Below are positions 8,068-17,307 of a stretch of 64,000 bases of DNA, one piece after another. Numbering within the stretch: position 1 is the first letter of the stretch; each line of letters opens with the position of its first letter. A model generated the notes under the pieces. It searched no databases. It was not told the origin of the DNA and was given only the letters and a program-made list of their open reading frames with translations. The stretch covers positions 558,001 through 622,000 of the forward strand of contig NZ_JAVFWO010000003.1 of assembly GCF_031085295.1 (NCBI RefSeq), read 5' to 3'. Position numbers and translations under genes: made by a program. Origin of the DNA: Microbacterium psychrotolerans. GTDB taxonomy: Bacteria; Actinomycetota; Actinomycetes; Actinomycetales; Microbacteriaceae.

Positions 8068-10568
8068 GACGCGACCAGCTCGTTGGCCGTGCGCAGCACC
8101 CGAGGATCGGACAGCGCGGATGCCGCGAGTGCGTCGCCGGCGTGTCGCACGAGCAGCGTCGTGCTCTCGCCGGGCAGCAGCGTCACGAGGCCGTCTGACG
8201 CGACGGCGGCGGGATCCACCTTGTCGACCAGCAGGGTGAGATCGCGCACGAGGGAGCCGGCGGTGAGCGAGACCAGCGTGCCCCCCGCAGCCGGCTCGGT
8301 GCGGAGCTCGACCTCGGCGGCGGCGAGCGCCGACTCGCGCGGCTCAGCGAAGAACCAGTGACCGCGCACGTCGTCGACGCCGGCGACCACGAGCTCGCTC
8401 GCCGCCTCGCGGGCCGTGGCGATGTCGGCAGAGAGAGGAACGGTGATCGTCTCGCGCGGCGCGAGCGAGACCGGCGCGGCGAACCGGGCGATTTCGTCGC
8501 CCCCGAAGCCGACGCGACGCGCCAGGAGCTCGCCCTCCCAGGTCTCGGCGGTGTCGTTCACGAGAACGGCGGCGAGTCCGCCGTCGCGCGGCTGCACGGT
8601 CGCCAGACGCGGGGCGAACGCGTTCTTCAGCCCGTAGTACAGGGGCTTCGGGCGCTCGTCGCCGTCGATGGCCGCCCACGACGTCACCGGCCAGCAGTCG
8701 TTCAGCTGCCAGACGATCGCGCCCTGGGTGTGCGGCGCCCACGAGCGGAAGTGCTCGAGCGCGGTGCGCACGGCCAGTGCCTGGTTGAGTTGCATCGCCC
8801 AGTGCCAGTCCTCCATGGCCTCCGGCATCCGGAAGTGGGGGATCAGGCCGCTCGTGAGCTTGGTGTTGCCCTCCATCGCCTTCTGGTGCACGATCATGCC
8901 GGGCGATTCAGGGGTGAGCGGGTCGTCGCTGATCGAGCGCACGAGCGTGCTCCACGCCGGCGGACCCTGCCAGCCGAACTCGGCCACGAACCGGGGCTTG
9001 TGGTCGCGGTACGTCGTCCAGTCGAGCCGGTTCCACTGCTCCCACAGGTGCATGGAGCCGTGCTGCTCGTCGTTGGGGTGCGGCCCGGTCTGCGCCGTGC
9101 CGTCCCAGCCCATGCCGGGGCTGAACGGGCTTCCGGGCGCGTACGGCACGTGCGGGGCGAGCTCGGCGACCAGCGCGGGGAACAGCTCGTAGTAGTAGTG
9201 CGCGCCCCAGGTCTTGCCGTCCAGGCGCTGCTTCCAGCCCCAGTCCTCGTACCCCCACAGGTTCTCGTTGTTGCCGGTGAGCAGCACGAGCGAGGCATGG
9301 TGGCCGAGCCGCACGATGTTCTCGCGTGCCTCCGCCTCGACCTCGGAGCGCAGCGGCTCCTCCTCGGCGTATGCGGCGCACGCGAACAGGAAGTCCTGCC
9401 ATACCAGCAGGCCCAGCTCGTCGGCGAGCTCGTAGAAGTCGTCGGACTCGTAGAGCCCGCCGCCCCACACGCGGATCAGGTTGAGGTTGGCGTCGAGCGC
9501 CTGTTCGAAGCGGCGCCGCAGCCGGTCGCGGGTGACGCGGACCGTGAGGGCGTCGTCGGGGATCCAGTTCACGCCCTTCACGAACACGGGCTGGTCGTTG
9601 ACGACCAGCGTGAACGGCGTGCCCGACTCATCGGGAGTCATGTCCCACCGCACGTCGCGGAACCCGACGACGCGGTGCGTGGCATCCAGCGGATCCGGGC
9701 CGTCGCCACCCTGCAGACGGACGTCGACGACGTAGAGCGGCTGCTCGCCGTAGCCCGCAGGCCACCAGCGCTGCACGTCAGGCAGCTCCAGTCGCACGTG
9801 CGCACGACCACCCTCGAGTTCGACGACCGCGCCCGGAAGCGACCCGTCGCCCAACCCCGGCCCGTTCACCGCGACGCTCACGGAGAGGGGGAGCGATGCC
9901 TCGGCCGCCCGCTCGACCTCCACGTCGACGGTGATCGTGCCGCCGTCGCCCGCCGGCGTCGCGACCACACGGGTCTGCGCCAGGCGCGCGACCGACCAGG
10001 ACTCCAGACCGACCGGCTTGACGATGCCGCTGGTGTAGGTCGCGATGCCCCAGTCCCAGCCGAAGCTGCACGCCGACTTGCGGATGGCGTCGTAGGGGAG
10101 CGGGTACGGCCGCTGCCGTACTCCGAGCAGGGCACTCTGCTCGTTGGCGTACTTGATGGGCGAGCGGAAGCGCACGACGAGGTCGTTGTCGCCCTCGACG
10201 AGCGCATCGCGAACGTCGAACCGGTAGGAGCGGTGCTGGTTGGCCGTCGCCCCGATCTCCTTGCCGTTGAGCAGGATCGTGGTCACGGTGTCGAGGCCCT
10301 CGAAGACCAGATCGGTGCGGTCGGCGCCGTCCGGCGTCCACGTGAACGACGTCTCGTATGTCCAGTCGACCAGCCCGATCCACGCGAGCGCGGACTCGTT
10401 GTCGTCGAGGAAGGGGTCGGGGATGAGGCCGGCGGCGAGCAGGTCGGTGTGCACGCAGCCGGGCACCGTGGCGGCGACGTCGCCGGCGAGCCCGTCCGGT
10501 ACCGGTCCGGCGGCGGCGCGGAGGGTCCAGCCCGAGTCGAGCGGACGGAACGAGAGGGCGGTGGTCAC
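8064..10568 (-). CDS. GH2 family beta-mannosidase
   Basis: An 834-residue GH2 enzyme with the usual order: sugar-binding jelly-roll (residues ~1-190), immunoglobulin-like domain, TIM barrel (~310-650) and C-terminal beta domains. The acid/base is in LTGNNENLWGYED and the nucleophile Glu in FVAEFGWQGPPAW; IRVWGGGLYESDDFYELADE is typical of beta-mannosidases. It releases mannose from the non-reducing end of manno-oligosaccharides. No signal peptide is seen, so it acts inside the cell. A GTG start overlaps the stop of the permease gene (GTGA) and fits the family N-terminus (residues LSFRPLDSGWTLR); an in-frame extension upstream would be antisense-like sequence. Confidence 0.92.
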   Translation of the reverse strand: MTTALSFRPLDSGWTLRAAAGPVPDGLAGDVAATVPGCVHTDLLAAGLIPDPFLDDNESALAWIGLVDWTYETSFTWTPDGADRTDLVFEGLDTVTTILLNGKEIGATANQHRSYRFDVRDALVEGDNDLVVRFRSPIKYANEQSALLGVRQRPYPLPYDAIRKSACSFGWDWGIATYTSGIVKPVGLESWSVARLAQTRVVATPAGDGGTITVDVEVERAAEASLPLSVSVAVNGPGLGDGSLPGAVVELEGGRAHVRLELPDVQRWWPAGYGEQPLYVVDVRLQGGDGPDPLDATHRVVGFRDVRWDMTPDESGTPFTLVVNDQPVFVKGVNWIPDDALTVRVTRDRLRRRFEQALDANLNLIRVWGGGLYESDDFYELADELGLLVWQDFLFACAAYAEEEPLRSEVEAEARENIVRLGHHASLVLLTGNNENLWGYEDWGWKQRLDGKTWGAHYYYELFPALVAELAPHVPYAPGSPFSPGMGWDGTAQTGPHPNDEQHGSMHLWEQWNRLDWTTYRDHKPRFVAEFGWQGPPAWSTLVRSISDDPLTPESPGMIVHQKAMEGNTKLTSGLIPHFRMPEAMEDWHWAMQLNQALAVRTALEHFRSWAPHTQGAIVWQLNDCWPVTSWAAIDGDERPKPLYYGLKNAFAPRLATVQPRDGGLAAVLVNDTAETWEGELLARRVGFGGDEIARFAAPVSLAPRETITVPLSADIATAREAASELVVAGVDDVRGHWFFAEPRESALAAAEVELRTEPAAGGTLVSLTAGSLVRDLTLLVDKVDPAAVASDGLVTLLPGESTTLLVRHAGDALAASALSDPRVLRTANELVAS

Positions 10569-11467
10569 TTGACGGCTCCTGCGGTGAGGCCCTTGTAGAT
10601 CCATCGCTGCAGCAGCAGGAAGGCGACGAGGGTCGGGATGATGACGAGGACGGTGCCGGCCGAGATGACCTCCCACTGGGCGCCGAACGGTCCCTTGAAC
10701 CGGAACAGCGACGTGGAGATCAGTCCTTCGGACGGCAGATAGAGGAATGGTGCGTAGAACTCGTTGTACACCGCGATGCCCTTGATGATGACGACCGTCG
10801 CGATGGCGGGTCGCAGCAGGGGCAGCACGATGCGCCAGTAGATCGTCCACCGGTTCGCGCCGTCGATCATCGCCGCCTCGTCGAGGGAGACCGGGATCGA
10901 CTGCATGAACTGGATGAACAGGTAGATCGCGATGATGTCGGTGCCCATGAAGAGCAGGATCAGCGCGGCCTTGGTGTCGTAGAGCCCGAGCCCGTTGATG
11001 AGCTGGAAGGTCGCGACCTGGCTCGTCACGCTGGGGATCAGGGTGGCGACGAGGAACAGGCTGAACACGAGCTTCTTGCCGCGGAACGCGAACCGGTCGA
11101 GCGCATAGGCGGCCATGGTGCCGATGAAGATGGTGCCCGCCAGCGACACCCCGAGCACGATCGCGGTGTTGACGAAGCCCTCCAGCATCTCGCCGCTCGT
11201 GAACGCGGTGACGAAGTTGTCGAAGTTGAGCCAGTTCTCGGGCGGGTCGAACGGGCCCGTCTGGGCGTACTCGGGTGCGGTCTTGAGGCTCGCGAACAGC
11301 AGCACCGACAGGGGCAGCAGCGTCAGCACCGACGCGATGATCAGGCTGAGGTACTTCGCCGTGGTCGCGCTGACGCCGCGGAGGCGCTCGCCGAGGGAGC
11401 GGCCCTTGATCGTGCGCGGGGGCGTGGTGCGCAACGGCATCGTGCGCTGTGGTTCGGTGGTGGTCAT
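10565..11467 (-). CDS. Sugar ABC transporter permease (CUT1, MalG-type)
   Basis: A 300-residue binding-protein-dependent permease with six predicted membrane helices and the EAA loop (SLDEAAMIDGANRWTIYWRIVLPLL) that contacts the ATPase. The C-terminal QRWIYKGLTAGAVK ending is typical of the MalG-like second permease of carbohydrate importers. It overlaps the preceding permease by ATGA and the beta-mannosidase by GTGA. There is no ATPase gene in the operon; actinobacteria often energise such importers with one shared MsiK-type ATPase encoded elsewhere. Confidence 0.92.
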   Translation of the reverse strand: MTTTEPQRTMPLRTTPPRTIKGRSLGERLRGVSATTAKYLSLIIASVLTLLPLSVLLFASLKTAPEYAQTGPFDPPENWLNFDNFVTAFTSGEMLEGFVNTAIVLGVSLAGTIFIGTMAAYALDRFAFRGKKLVFSLFLVATLIPSVTSQVATFQLINGLGLYDTKAALILLFMGTDIIAIYLFIQFMQSIPVSLDEAAMIDGANRWTIYWRIVLPLLRPAIATVVIIKGIAVYNEFYAPFLYLPSEGLISTSLFRFKGPFGAQWEVISAGTVLVIIPTLVAFLLLQRWIYKGLTAGAVK

Positions 11468-12456
11468 GTCAGGTCGACCTTCTCGTCGGGGAACACCTTG
11501 CGCTGGATCCACGTGATCACCAGCACGATCGCCAGCAGCACGACGGCCATCGCGGAGGCGAGGCCGACCTGCCGGAAGCTGAAGGCGGTCTGCAGCGTCT
11601 GGATGACGAACGTCGCCGATCCGTTGGCGCCGCCGGTCATGATGAAGGGGATCTCGAAGACGCTGAGGCTGCCGGCGATCGCGAGGATGAACGAGAGGCC
11701 GATCACACGCCGGATGCCGGGGAAGATGATGGCCCAGAACTGCTGCCAGCGGCTCGCGCCGTCCAGATCCGCCGCCTCGTACAGCTCGTGCGGAATCGAC
11801 TGGATCGCACCGAGGAAGAGCACGAAGTTCATTCCGGTGTAGCGCCACACCGAAGTGCCGGCCAGTGACCAGTTGACCACGTCGGGGTTGCCGAGCCACT
11901 GCGGCGGGTCCGCCACGCCGAACCAGCTGAGCACCGTGTCGAGCGTGCCGCCGGGCTGGAACAGGTAGAGGAAGACGAAGCCGATCGCGACGCCGTTGAT
12001 GAGATACGGGAAGAACAGGATGCCGCGGAACAGGTTCGAGAAGCGCGTCGAGAAGCTGAGGAGCGTGGCGAAGTACAGCGCGATCGCCATCTGCGCGAAC
12101 GACGCGAAGAAGTAGTACAGGCTGACGCCGAACACCGAGAAGATGCGCGGGTCCGTGAACACCTGCACGTAGTTGTCGAGTCCGACGAAGTTCTTCTGGA
12201 GATCGATGCCGTCCCAGTCCGTGACGCTGAAGTAGAAGAGGTTCAGCGCCGGCCAGTAGGTGAACAGGAGCAGCAGTCCGACCGCCGCGGCCAGGAAGAA
12301 CCACGGGGTGAGGTGCTGCAGGACGTTGCGTCCTGCGGAGCCGCCACGCCGGCGGTCGGTCCGGCGGGACGGCCCGCCGAACCGACGCGCCCGCGCGGGG
12401 GCCGAGAGGACGGCAGGGGCATCCGCCGGTGCCGCTCCCGGAGTTGCGATGGCCAT
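11464..12456 (-). CDS. Sugar ABC transporter permease (CUT1, MalF-type)
   Basis: A 330-residue permease. A disordered, Arg-rich N-terminus (~45 residues) precedes the first helix (WFFLAAAVGLLLLFTYWPAL); the EAA loop is IPHELYEAADLDGASRWQQF. It pairs with the MalG-type permease encoded next (ATGA overlap) and with the binding protein 20 bp upstream. The likely cargo is manno-oligosaccharides, inferred from the co-transcribed mannosidase and mannanase. Confidence 0.92.
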   Translation of the reverse strand: MAIATPGAAPADAPAVLSAPARARRFGGPSRRTDRRRGGSAGRNVLQHLTPWFFLAAAVGLLLLFTYWPALNLFYFSVTDWDGIDLQKNFVGLDNYVQVFTDPRIFSVFGVSLYYFFASFAQMAIALYFATLLSFSTRFSNLFRGILFFPYLINGVAIGFVFLYLFQPGGTLDTVLSWFGVADPPQWLGNPDVVNWSLAGTSVWRYTGMNFVLFLGAIQSIPHELYEAADLDGASRWQQFWAIIFPGIRRVIGLSFILAIAGSLSVFEIPFIMTGGANGSATFVIQTLQTAFSFRQVGLASAMAVVLLAIVLVITWIQRKVFPDEKVDLT

Positions 12457-12475
12457 GTCTCTGCCGTCCTCCCGG

Positions 12476-13789
12476 TCAGCCTGCGAGCTTCTCGACCGAG
12501 GCGCCCCAGCGCTCGTTCAGCTCGGCGAAGTAGCTCTCCTTGTCGCCGTCGGCGGCGCCGCGGGCGATGTCGACGAGCTTCTGGCGGTAGATCGGGCCGT
12601 AAAGGTCGATCTGCGAGTCATCGGCGATGTTGTTGATGAGGCCTTCCTTGCCCGCCGGGGCGGGGTTGATCTCCATCAGTTCGACCCCCGCCTCTTCGAA
12701 GCCCTGCAGGTTCTCGGGAAGCGGCTTGTCGAGCACCGGCGAGATCATGCCCTGCGCCTCGGTGTAGCCCGAGTCCTCGACGACCCACTGGATCCACGCC
12801 CACGCGGCGGCCTTGGCCTTGGAGTGCTTGCTCACGGCCAGGTTGTAGTCGCCGCCGATGACGGCGAGCTGCGTGCCGTCCACGTTGGCGGGGAACGCCA
12901 TGTAGCCGATGTCGTCCGCCGATCCGCCGTTCTCCTCGGCGGCGGCCTGCATCTGCGAGATGGCCCACGAACCGAGCGGCATGGTGGCGATCTTGCCGGT
13001 GCCGAGGTCGACCTTCGACTGCTCCCAGTTGGTGGTGAGCGGGTCGTCCTCGGTCAGGCCGGCGGCGACGGTGTCGTACAGCAGGCCGTCGATCGCGTAG
13101 ACGTCCGTGCCCTCGGTCCAGGGAGCCGGGTCTTCCGCCATCGTGATCGGCGCATCGGGATCGTCGGTGATGGCGCCCAGGTTGCCGAAGCTCTGCGTGA
13201 GCGGCCAGCCGTCCTTGTAGTTGGTGTACATCGGGATGGCGTCGGTGTTGTCCTTGACCTTCTGCAGCGCGTCCAGCCACTCGTCGTGGCTGGTGGGGAG
13301 CGCGGTGACACCCGCCTCCTCGAAGATCTTCTTGTTGTAGACGACGCCGTTGGCGTTGCCGCCCCACGCGATGCCGTACTGCGTGCCGTCGTAGCTCGCG
13401 GCCGGAAGGAAGCGATACGTGTCCTCGAAGTCGGCCGTCTCGCCGAGCGGCTCGAGGAACTGCTCGTACTGGTCGGGCTTGATGGCCGGGATGCCGATGA
13501 CGTCGCCGTAGTTCGTCGTGCTCATGCGGGTGAGCATCTCGCCTGCGTAGTCGGTGATGCCCTCGAACGTGACCTTGACGTCGGGGTACTCCTTGTTGAA
13601 CTCCTCGGCGTACTTCTCGAACGTGCCGTCCTCGACGAGGTCGGTGCGCCAGGTGACGACCTTGATGTCGCCCTTGACCTCGCCGTCGATCGTGTTGTCC
13701 GCGTCGCTCGCGCCGCCGCCGGCGCAGCCGCTCATCGCGACCGCGGCCGTGGCCAGCAGCGCGATGCCCGCGAATGCCTTCTTCGCCAT
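12476..13789 (-). CDS. Sugar ABC transporter substrate-binding lipoprotein
   Basis: A 437-residue extracellular solute-binding protein of the sugar type. The signal peptide MAKKAFAGIALLATAAVAMS is followed by the lipobox Cys (MSGC-AGGG), so it is anchored outside the membrane. The mature part shows the usual bilobed pattern (KVVTWRTDLVEDGTFEKYAEEFN at the start of lobe 1). The start is fixed by AAGGAG upstream; an earlier in-frame ATG would add 27 residues before the signal peptide. It is first in the mannan import operon and probably binds beta-manno-oligosaccharides; the ligand is inferred from neighbours. Confidence 0.93.
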   Translation of the reverse strand: MAKKAFAGIALLATAAVAMSGCAGGGASDADNTIDGEVKGDIKVVTWRTDLVEDGTFEKYAEEFNKEYPDVKVTFEGITDYAGEMLTRMSTTNYGDVIGIPAIKPDQYEQFLEPLGETADFEDTYRFLPAASYDGTQYGIAWGGNANGVVYNKKIFEEAGVTALPTSHDEWLDALQKVKDNTDAIPMYTNYKDGWPLTQSFGNLGAITDDPDAPITMAEDPAPWTEGTDVYAIDGLLYDTVAAGLTEDDPLTTNWEQSKVDLGTGKIATMPLGSWAISQMQAAAEENGGSADDIGYMAFPANVDGTQLAVIGGDYNLAVSKHSKAKAAAWAWIQWVVEDSGYTEAQGMISPVLDKPLPENLQGFEEAGVELMEINPAPAGKEGLINNIADDSQIDLYGPIYRQKLVDIARGAADGDKESYFAELNERWGASVEKLAG

Positions 13790-13859
13790 GTGATGTCTCC
13801 TTGTCAGGTTCGCCCTTGAACTGCCGGTGCGCGTCATCGCACCGTGTCGTCGCGGCGTC

Positions 13860-13889
13860 AGATTAGGCACATTCGAAACGGTTCCGCAA
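13860..13889 (-). promoter_or_regulatory. Promoter with LacI-type operator for the mannan operon
   Basis: On the minus strand, TTGCGG (13889-13884) and TAATCT (13865-13860) are separated by 18 bases. The near-palindrome GAAACGGTTCC (plus strand 13875-13885; GRAAC/GTTYC half-sites) overlaps the -35 and spacer. This resembles LacI-family operators, and a LacI gene starts ~190 bp away in the other direction. Repression by that protein is inferred. Confidence 0.55.
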
Positions 13890-13993
13890 CCTTCGCATGT
13901 CAGCGCTGTCTTGTCTTGTCCTGTGGGCGAACGGCTGACAGAAACTCCGCTTCACCCGGGCTTAATTTCGCTCGCTTCCGCGATGCAATCGAT

Positions 13994-14046
13994 GAATGTC
14001 TCTTCAATGTCCCACGTAGACATTCCGGTCATCAGGGTGCTAGCGT
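13994..14046 (+). promoter_or_regulatory. lacI-type gene promoter with inverted repeat
   Basis: TAGACA (14017-14022) and an extended -10, TGC-TAGCGT (14041-14046), are 18 bases apart. An inverted repeat GAATGTCT (13994-14001) / AGACATTC (14018-14025) overlaps the -35. A short 5' UTR would carry AAGGAGG at 14058-14064 just before the ATG at 14071. The repeat may be an autoregulatory site. Confidence 0.4.
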
Positions 14047-14070
14047 GAAGCGCCCGGCAAGGAGGCCCCG

Positions 14071-15093
14071 ATGACCGTTCAGCAGCGCGCGACCCTCGAA
14101 GACGTCGCCCGTCTTGCGGGCGTGAGCTCCAAGACGGTGTCGCGGGTCTTCACGCACCGCGAGCTGGTCGCGCCCGACACGGTCGAACGCGTGCTCGCCG
14201 CGGCCAAGCGGCTGCGGTTCCGTCCCAACCCGCTCGCGCGCAACCTGCGGCGCGGGGGACCGACGAACACCATCGGCTTCATCATGGGCGAGCTGAGCAA
14301 CCCGTTCTACTACAAGCTCGCCGCCGGCATCGAGCGTGAGCTCGCCGCCAACGGGTACTCGCTCGTCGTGGCGACCACCGACGACACCGCAGAGGGCGAG
14401 GAGCGTGTCGCCGACACCCTGCTCAGTCAGCGGCTCGGCGCGCTCCTGCTCATCCCGGTGGCGGAGGACCAGTCGTATCTCGAGGGCGAGCGACACCTCG
14501 GCACGCCCGTCATCGCGATCGACCGCCCGGCGCGCAACCTCGTCGCCGACTCGATCGTCCTCGAGAACCATCGCGGCGTGTTCGAGGCCACGACCCGCCT
14601 CCTCGAGCGTGGCCATCGCCGCATCGGCTACATCTGCAATCCGGCATCCGTGTACACGCAGGCCGAGCGCCTGCGGGGCTACCGTGACGCGCTCGCCGCC
14701 TACGGCATCGACGACTCGTCGCCGTGGGAGCGCCTCGCCGACGATCTCGCGACACCGGCCGACGGGTTCATCGCAGACCTGCTCGCGCAGGACGACGCGC
14801 CGACGGCCATCATCACCGGCAACAACCGCGTGACGGTCGCGGCGCTGCGCGTGCTGCGCGACCGCGACGACCGGAGCACCGCACTCATCGGCTTCGACGA
14901 CTTCGACACCGCCGATGTGCTCGGCGTGACCGTCATCAACTACGACCCGCTGGCGCTCGGTCGCGCCGCTGCGACGCTCGCCATCGAGCGCATGCAGGAC
15001 CCGGCCGGCTTCACGCGTCAGCTCGAGATGCCCACGTGGCTGGTACCGCGCGGCACCGGCGAGCGACCCCCTGCTGAAAGGACCTCTGCATGA
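14071..15093 (+). CDS. LacI-family transcriptional regulator
   Basis: A 340-residue repressor: N-terminal HTH and hinge helix (TLEDVARLAGVSSKTVSRVF ... NPLARNLRRG), then a periplasmic-binding-protein-like effector domain. It is divergent from the mannan importer operon and overlaps the alpha-galactosidase gene by ATGA, so it most likely represses both and responds to a mannan- or galactomannan-derived sugar. A very good ribosome-binding site (AAGGAGG) sits 6 bases before the ATG. Confidence 0.93.
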   Translation: MTVQQRATLEDVARLAGVSSKTVSRVFTHRELVAPDTVERVLAAAKRLRFRPNPLARNLRRGGPTNTIGFIMGELSNPFYYKLAAGIERELAANGYSLVVATTDDTAEGEERVADTLLSQRLGALLLIPVAEDQSYLEGERHLGTPVIAIDRPARNLVADSIVLENHRGVFEATTRLLERGHRRIGYICNPASVYTQAERLRGYRDALAAYGIDDSSPWERLADDLATPADGFIADLLAQDDAPTAIITGNNRVTVAALRVLRDRDDRSTALIGFDDFDTADVLGVTVINYDPLALGRAAATLAIERMQDPAGFTRQLEMPTWLVPRGTGERPPAERTSA

Positions 15094-17225
15094 CTTCCGG
15101 CTTCATCCGTCTCGAGAACGAGGGCGTCGGCGTGATCGTCGACGCCCGCGGTGCGGGACTGCCGCGCGTGCTGCACTGGGGTGCCGCGGTGGGACGGATC
15201 ACGGATGCCGATGCCGAGGCCCTCGCCCGGGCGCTGAGCAGGCAGACCCCTCCCGGCACGCTGGACGCCGCCGGGCAGCTGTCGCTGTCGCCGCAGGAGG
15301 CGGACGGCTGGAGCGGGCGGCCCGGAATGCAGCTGCGCCGTGACGGGGTGGTGCACCACGCGCGTTGGGTGGTCACCGGCGTCGAGGCAGACGACACCTC
15401 CCTGAGTGTGTCCGCACAGGACGCGGCATCCGCCCTGCGGCTGTCGGTCACGATCCGCATCGAGCGCGGCGGGGTCGTCTGGGTGCAGCACGCTCTCACG
15501 CATGAGGGCGAGTCGGATGCCGAGGCCGTCGACGTCGACTGGCTCGAGGCGACACTTCCCGTGCCGTCGACGACCGACACGCTGCTGACCTTCGACGGCC
15601 GGTGGACCCGCGAGAAGCGCCCTGTCGTGACGCCGATGCCCGCCGGTGCCACCGTGCGGCAGTCGCGGCGAGGTCGCCCCGGGCACGACAGTCCCGTCGC
15701 CGCGATCGCAGCGATCGGCGCGCCGCGCTGGGACGACGGTGCGCTGTGGGGCGTCCATCTCGCCTGGTCCAGCGACCTCACGACCCGCGTCGACCGCGTC
15801 ACCGACGCCGTGACCCTCATCGGCGCGGGGGAGCTGCTGCGCCCGGGCGAGGTCCGGCTCACGCCCGGGGACGAGTACCTCGCGCCCCGAGCGGCCTTCG
15901 TCCACACGACCGCGGGGCTGGACGGTTTCGCGCACCGCGTCCACACGTGGCTCCGCGCCCGGCCGCAGCATCCGTCCGCACCGCGCCCGCTCGTCCTCAA
16001 CACCTGGGAAGCCGTGTACTTCGACCACGATCCGGCGCGCCTCGCCGCGCTCGCCGAGCGCGCGGCCGGGGTCGGGATCGAGCGGTTCGTGCTCGACGAC
16101 GGCTGGTTCCAGGGGCGCCGCGACGACTCGACGAGCCTCGGAGACTGGACCGTCGACCGGTCTGTGTGGCCCGAGGGCCTCGGCCCGCTCGCCGACCGCG
16201 TGCACGAGCTCGGCCTGCAGTTCGGGCTGTGGTTCGAGCCCGAGATGATCAGTCTCGACTCCGACGTCGCCCGAGCCCACCCCGACTGGCTGCTGCACAA
16301 TCCGCGGCACCTGGACCACGACGTCGCGCTGTCGTGGCGGGGGCAGTACGTCATGGACCTGGCGAATCCGGATGCCTACGCGCATGTCTTCAGCCAGATC
16401 GACGCGCTGGTCACCGAGCTCGGCATCGACTTCATCAAGTGGGACCACAACCGCGACCTCGTCGAGAGCGTGCACGCCGGGCGCCCCGGCGGACACGCGC
16501 AGACGACGGCGGTGTACGCCCTGCTCGCCGCCCTGAAGTCCGCGCACCCGTCGCTCGAGATCGAGTCGTGCTCGAGCGGGGGCGCACGCACCGACCTCGG
16601 CATCCTCGACGTCACCGACCGGGTGTGGGCGAGCGACTCGAACGATCCGGTCGAACGGCAGGACATCCAGCGCTGGACCGGTCTGCTGCTGCCGCCCGAG
16701 CTCGTCGGCGCGCACGTCGGTCCGACGACCTCGCACTCCTCGGGCCGCACCACTGCGCTGTCGTACCGGATGGCGACGAGCCTCATGGGCTCGGCGGGGT
16801 TCGAATGGGACATCCTGTCGTGCGATGCGGATGAGGCCGCCACGATCACGCGCTTCGCAGCCCTCTACAAGGAGCTGCGCCACATCGTCCACAGCGGGCG
16901 CGTGCTGCACCCCGAGTTGCGGGATCCGGCCTGGCGCGTCACCGCCTTCGTCGGAGCGGACGCAGCCGTGGTCGTCGTCGCGACGGTGGCCAGTCTCGAA
17001 GACGCCCGCGCCGAGCGACTACGGTTGGCCGGGCTCGATCCCGACCGGCGCTATCGCGTCCGCGTGCGCCGAGAGATCGGCGCCGCCGAGTACGGGTGGA
17101 TCGCGCCGGAGTGGTTCACCGAGGGCGAGATCGAGCTGCCGGGGTCGCTCCTCGCGGAGGTGGGTCTGCAGCTGCCGACGCTGTGGCCGCTGCAGGCGTT
17201 CGTCCTGCACCTCGAGGCGCTCTGA
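15090..17225 (+). CDS. GH36 family alpha-galactosidase
   Basis: A 711-residue GH36 enzyme: N-terminal beta-supersandwich (~1-290), catalytic barrel and C-terminal beta domain. The nucleophile Asp lies in FIKWDHNRD and the acid/base in RVWASDSNDPVERQ; ESCSSGGARTDLGIL is the family signature. It removes alpha-1,6-galactose side chains, as found on galactomannan. It lacks a signal peptide. ATGA overlap with the LacI gene implies co-transcription and translational coupling. Together with the mannanase and mannosidase across the divergent promoter it points to galactomannan or galactoglucomannan as the substrate. Confidence 0.93.
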   Translation: MTSGFIRLENEGVGVIVDARGAGLPRVLHWGAAVGRITDADAEALARALSRQTPPGTLDAAGQLSLSPQEADGWSGRPGMQLRRDGVVHHARWVVTGVEADDTSLSVSAQDAASALRLSVTIRIERGGVVWVQHALTHEGESDAEAVDVDWLEATLPVPSTTDTLLTFDGRWTREKRPVVTPMPAGATVRQSRRGRPGHDSPVAAIAAIGAPRWDDGALWGVHLAWSSDLTTRVDRVTDAVTLIGAGELLRPGEVRLTPGDEYLAPRAAFVHTTAGLDGFAHRVHTWLRARPQHPSAPRPLVLNTWEAVYFDHDPARLAALAERAAGVGIERFVLDDGWFQGRRDDSTSLGDWTVDRSVWPEGLGPLADRVHELGLQFGLWFEPEMISLDSDVARAHPDWLLHNPRHLDHDVALSWRGQYVMDLANPDAYAHVFSQIDALVTELGIDFIKWDHNRDLVESVHAGRPGGHAQTTAVYALLAALKSAHPSLEIESCSSGGARTDLGILDVTDRVWASDSNDPVERQDIQRWTGLLLPPELVGAHVGPTTSHSSGRTTALSYRMATSLMGSAGFEWDILSCDADEAATITRFAALYKELRHIVHSGRVLHPELRDPAWRVTAFVGADAAVVVVATVASLEDARAERLRLAGLDPDRRYRVRVRREIGAAEYGWIAPEWFTEGEIELPGSLLAEVGLQLPTLWPLQAFVLHLEAL

Positions 17226-17307
17226 CCCGCGCTTCGTGTCGCAGGCTCGCTCGATGACCGTGTGAGGGTTGGCCCCCCGCCGGCGGCTGAGTCACCCCCG
17301 CGACGCG

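Noticed and set aside
17226..17307. Terminator between alpha-galactosidase and CE7 esterase genes
   Set aside because: Only the 10-bp self-complementary CCGCCGGCGG is present, with no room for a loop; no convincing hairpin.
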